A DNA stretch of 10,626 nt, taken from the NCBI GenBank assembly GCA_005888695.1, contig VBBH01000119.1, forward strand, positions 1 to 10,626. The letters are read 5' to 3'. Below are positions 9,434 through 10,626 of the stretch, piece after piece (within the stretch, counting starts at the first letter, position 1; the number at the start of each line of letters is the position of its first letter). Origin of the DNA: Candidatus Bathyarchaeota archaeon. Lineage in GTDB: Archaea > Thermoproteota > Bathyarchaeia > 40CM-2-53-6. Made by a program: the position numbers and the translations under genes. Under the pieces are notes generated by a model, which saw only the letters and a list, made by a program, of their open reading frames with translations, was not told where the DNA came from and searched no databases.

Positions 9434-9465
9434 TGGACTAGCTTTTGTCAAGCTTTTCCACCGAA
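9434..9465 (+). other. tRNA-Cys intron 1, 32 nt, after position 8
   Basis: It separates U8 from G9. The intron folds as a hairpin: GGA and AGCTT (9435-9437, 9440-9444) pair with AAGCT and TCC (9450-9454, 9457-9459), with a 2x2 mismatch. The exon-intron helix is CGG (9428-9430) with CCG (9461-9463), three pairs plus a G-A mismatch, so the BHB is relaxed. Boundaries are set mainly by the need for two nucleotides, including U8, between acceptor and D stems. Confidence 0.65.
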
Positions 9466-9494
9466 GGCCGAACGGTTCAGGCGGCGGGCTGCAG

Positions 9495-9515
9495 ATAACA
9501 AGACAGCTCGCGGCA
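9495..9515 (+). other. tRNA-Cys intron 2, 21 nt, canonical position 37/38
   Basis: The central helix is CTGC (9489-9492) with GCGG (9510-9513), four pairs with one G-T. It is flanked by 3-nt bulges AGA (9493-9495) and CAA (9514-9516). Cutting after the second bulge nucleotide on each side, as the archaeal endonuclease does, joins CTGCAG to A and restores a 7-nt anticodon loop. Confidence 0.82.
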
Positions 9516-9526
9516 ACCCGCAGTAA

Positions 9527-9553
9527 ACATCCAACAAGAATTGGATGACTGAG
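9527..9553 (+). other. tRNA-Cys intron 3, 27 nt, at 48/49
   Basis: This is a textbook bulge-helix-bulge. Outer exon helix CCCG/TGGG (9517-9520/9555-9558), central helix CAGT/ACTG (9521-9524/9548-9551), 3-nt bulges AAA (9525-9527) and AGG (9552-9554), and intron hairpin CATCCAA/TTGGATG with a 6-nt loop. Cutting after the second bulge nucleotide on each side leaves a 5-nt variable loop and an intact T-stem. Confidence 0.85.
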
Positions 9554-9694
9554 GTGGGTTCAATTCCCACCCCCGGCTCCATTAAAGAGACCATTGTGTA
9601 GGTGCCAATGTGGAGCATAAGGAAAGCGGTTCAGCCAGAGCTGATGCAGTTGAAATGGAAAAGCAGGTCGAATCACTTCGGTAGGGTGACTTAA

Positions 9695-10513
9695 GTGGCG
9701 AGGTATACCGTAAGAAGGTCGCCACAAACTACAGCCAAGGGCGAATCTAAGATGTCGGATACATCAATCGAAAAAGGGGTTGAAGACAGGCCTGACCTCG
9801 CAAAGATACTCTACGACCTTCGCCAACACCTTACTCTTACGCAATCCCAGATGGCAGAGCAATTGGGAATCAGCCAAGCTATGGTTTCAGCGATAGAGAA
9901 AGGCCGGACGGAACCTTCCTCGAAACTTGCCGACAAGATTCTGAACTACTCCAAGACTCTTGAAGAGCGGGAAGCTAAAGCTTCGGAGAGTGATTTCGGT
10001 GAGTGGTTGAGAGAACAAAGGGCGAAACATAATTTGACGCAGGCCGAGTTGGCGGAGAAGGCAGGTATTTCCCAGCTAACCATCTCGTTCATTGAGACCG
10101 GAAAGACCCAGAGTCCACAGAAAGCAACCATTTCGGCCGTTGAGAAGGCGCTGGGGAGGGGGCTTCCCACTGAGGTCAAAACTGAAATCTTGGAGGAGAC
10201 TGAAGTGGGTGGACTTGGTGAATACTTTGGTCCATTTCCATTAGAGGATTGGGAAGCGAACGTGGGTAACGGCACGCCGGGAATCTATGTATTCTATGAT
10301 ATTCTCAAACGACCCGTATATGTTGGCCAAACCTCTGACCTAAAGACGAGGATTCGACAATACGAAGACTTCTTTTGGTTCAAATCACCTATCGTAGACA
10401 GTTTCGCCTTCATTGTTGTCAGAGACGACAAACTTCGCAAGCAGGTCGAAGCCGCGATGATAAAACTCGTAGGCGAGAATGCAATATTCAACAAGCAGCA
10501 CAAGATCACTTGA
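9695..10513 (+). CDS. Tandem XRE-type HTH protein with C-terminal GIY-YIG nuclease domain
   Basis: The 272-residue product has three domains. HTH domain 1 spans about 36-87 (LTLTQSQMAEQLGISQAMVS, then IEKGRTEPS). HTH domain 2 spans about 102-155 (NLTQAELAEKAGISQLTIS, then IETGKTQSP). After a short acidic linker, a GIY-YIG domain spans 195-269: GIYVF (Tyr198), VYVGQT (Tyr209), Arg219 in DLKTRIRQY, Glu252 in KQVEAAMIK, and Asn266 near the end. These are the catalytic positions of GIY-YIG endonucleases, so the domain may be active. The likely role is a sequence-guided DNA nickase/endonuclease or a self-regulating nuclease. GTG 9695 has GGGTGA 5 nt upstream; ATG 9752 would remove 19 basic residues and remains possible. 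It follows the tRNA-Cys gene by 113 bp on the same strand. No toxin, methylase or transposase gene is adjacent. Domains are seen; function is inferred. Confidence 0.82.
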   Translation: MARYTVRRSPQTTAKGESKMSDTSIEKGVEDRPDLAKILYDLRQHLTLTQSQMAEQLGISQAMVSAIEKGRTEPSSKLADKILNYSKTLEEREAKASESDFGEWLREQRAKHNLTQAELAEKAGISQLTISFIETGKTQSPQKATISAVEKALGRGLPTEVKTEILEETEVGGLGEYFGPFPLEDWEANVGNGTPGIYVFYDILKRPVYVGQTSDLKTRIRQYEDFFWFKSPIVDSFAFIVVRDDKLRKQVEAAMIKLVGENAIFNKQHKIT

Positions 10514-10626
10514 CCGAACCCCTCACTACTTTCACCAGAAGTCCGAATTATTCGCCTACCGGAGGAAGATGGAGGCTGTTAAGCCAGCTATCTAAATCTC
10601 TGGTGGGACTCTAATGGTATTCTGGA
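10514..10626 (+). other. Non-coding tail of the window, possible start of another gene
   Basis: The stretch holds a short hairpin, GGCT-GTTA-AGCC (10574-10585). Close to the edge, GGTGGG (10602-10607) lies 6 nt before ATG 10614. Only four codons of any such gene are inside the window, so it is not called as a CDS. No T-run terminator for the HTH/GIY-YIG gene is visible. Confidence 0.3.

Larger units (their letters stand above)
9426..9581 (+). tRNA. trnC: tRNA-Cys (anticodon GCA) interrupted by three introns, CCA encoded
   Basis: Removing three segments (9434-9465, 9495-9515, 9527-9553) leaves exactly 76 nt with all standard parts. The acceptor stem GCCGGGG (9426-9432) pairs with CCCCGGC (9571-9577). 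U8 is T9433. The D-arm GCCGAACGGTTCAGGC contains G18G19. The anticodon stem GCGGG (9484-9488) pairs with CCCGC (9517-9521) around the loop CTGCAGA, with anticodon GCA at 9491-9493. The variable loop has 5 nt (AGTAA). The T-stem is GTGGG/CCCAC around TTCAATT. Discriminator U73 (9578) is the cysteine identity base, and CCA follows at 9579-9581. Anticodon GCA with U73 makes cysteine the clear assignment. Positions 15 and 48 would be A and A, an unusual Levitt pair, though odd 15-48 pairs are known in tRNA-Cys (E. coli has G-G). The boundaries of the first intron are the least certain. Confidence 0.88.

Noticed and set aside
9228..9548. Open frames on both strands of about 70-106 codons across the tRNA region
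   Set aside because: They overlap a well-supported tRNA gene, show no family motifs, and have no ribosome-binding site; they are chance frames in GC-rich RNA-gene sequence.
9404..9581. tmRNA-like or RNase P/SRP-like RNA suggested by the tRNA-like 3' end with a distant 5' partner
   Set aside because: No tag reading frame or conserved RNase P or SRP core motifs are visible, and removing three BHB introns explains the whole locus as a tRNA-Cys.
10574..10626. Possible tRNA or CRISPR-like element at the window end
   Set aside because: Only a 4-bp hairpin and a possible ATG with a GGTGGG site are present; there is no T-arm consensus and no repeats.

Overview
The window looks archaeal and chromosomal. 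The evidence is a tRNA gene interrupted by introns at bulge-helix-bulge (BHB) sites, a two-subunit 2-oxoacid:ferredoxin oxidoreductase of the archaeal type, an F420-type luciferase-like oxidoreductase, AT-rich TATA-like boxes about 25-45 bp ahead of starts, and GGAGG/GGTGA ribosome-binding sites at some internal operon genes. The oxidoreductase alpha subunit and the non-canonical tRNA introns fit the Thermoproteota, possibly a Nitrososphaeria relative. That placement is inference.

Layout. 1-213: the C-terminal end of a small membrane protein. 320-2577: a copper operon, with a CopA-type P-type ATPase whose metal-binding head is a YHS domain, followed by a separate 48-residue YHS protein that begins with TTG and has a good ribosome-binding site. 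2629-3594 (minus): a Mer-like luciferase-family oxidoreductase, convergent with the copper operon. 3668-5493: an E1-like ThiF/MoeB adenylyltransferase and, 26 bp later, a protein with two CDGSH iron-sulfur domains around a ferredoxin-like centre. 5587-6057: a SnoaL-like NTF2-fold protein behind its own promoter-like element and a perfect palindrome. 6114-9202 (minus): a three-gene unit of a 42-45-residue zinc-ribbon microprotein, the fused gamma/alpha subunit and the beta subunit of the 2-oxoacid:ferredoxin oxidoreductase. The microprotein overlaps the longest alpha-subunit reading frame in another frame and shows that the true alpha start is ATG at 9060. 9426-9581: a tRNA-Cys(GCA) gene that becomes a complete 76-nt tRNA, CCA included, when three short introns are removed. 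9695-10513: a protein with two tandem XRE-type HTH domains fused to a GIY-YIG nuclease domain that keeps its catalytic residues. 10514-10626: no complete gene.

Taken together, most of the window is metabolic and metal-handling housekeeping: copper export with YHS metal-binding proteins, sulfur-carrier activation, iron-sulfur proteins, and ferredoxin-dependent 2-oxoacid oxidation. The unusual part is 9.0-10.5 kb: a hidden Cys-rich microprotein, a tRNA with three introns, and a HTH-HTH-GIY-YIG protein just downstream. The GIY-YIG gene is the best candidate for an undescribed nuclease/regulator or the edge of a tRNA-associated mobile region, but no second attachment-site copy or partner gene is visible here.
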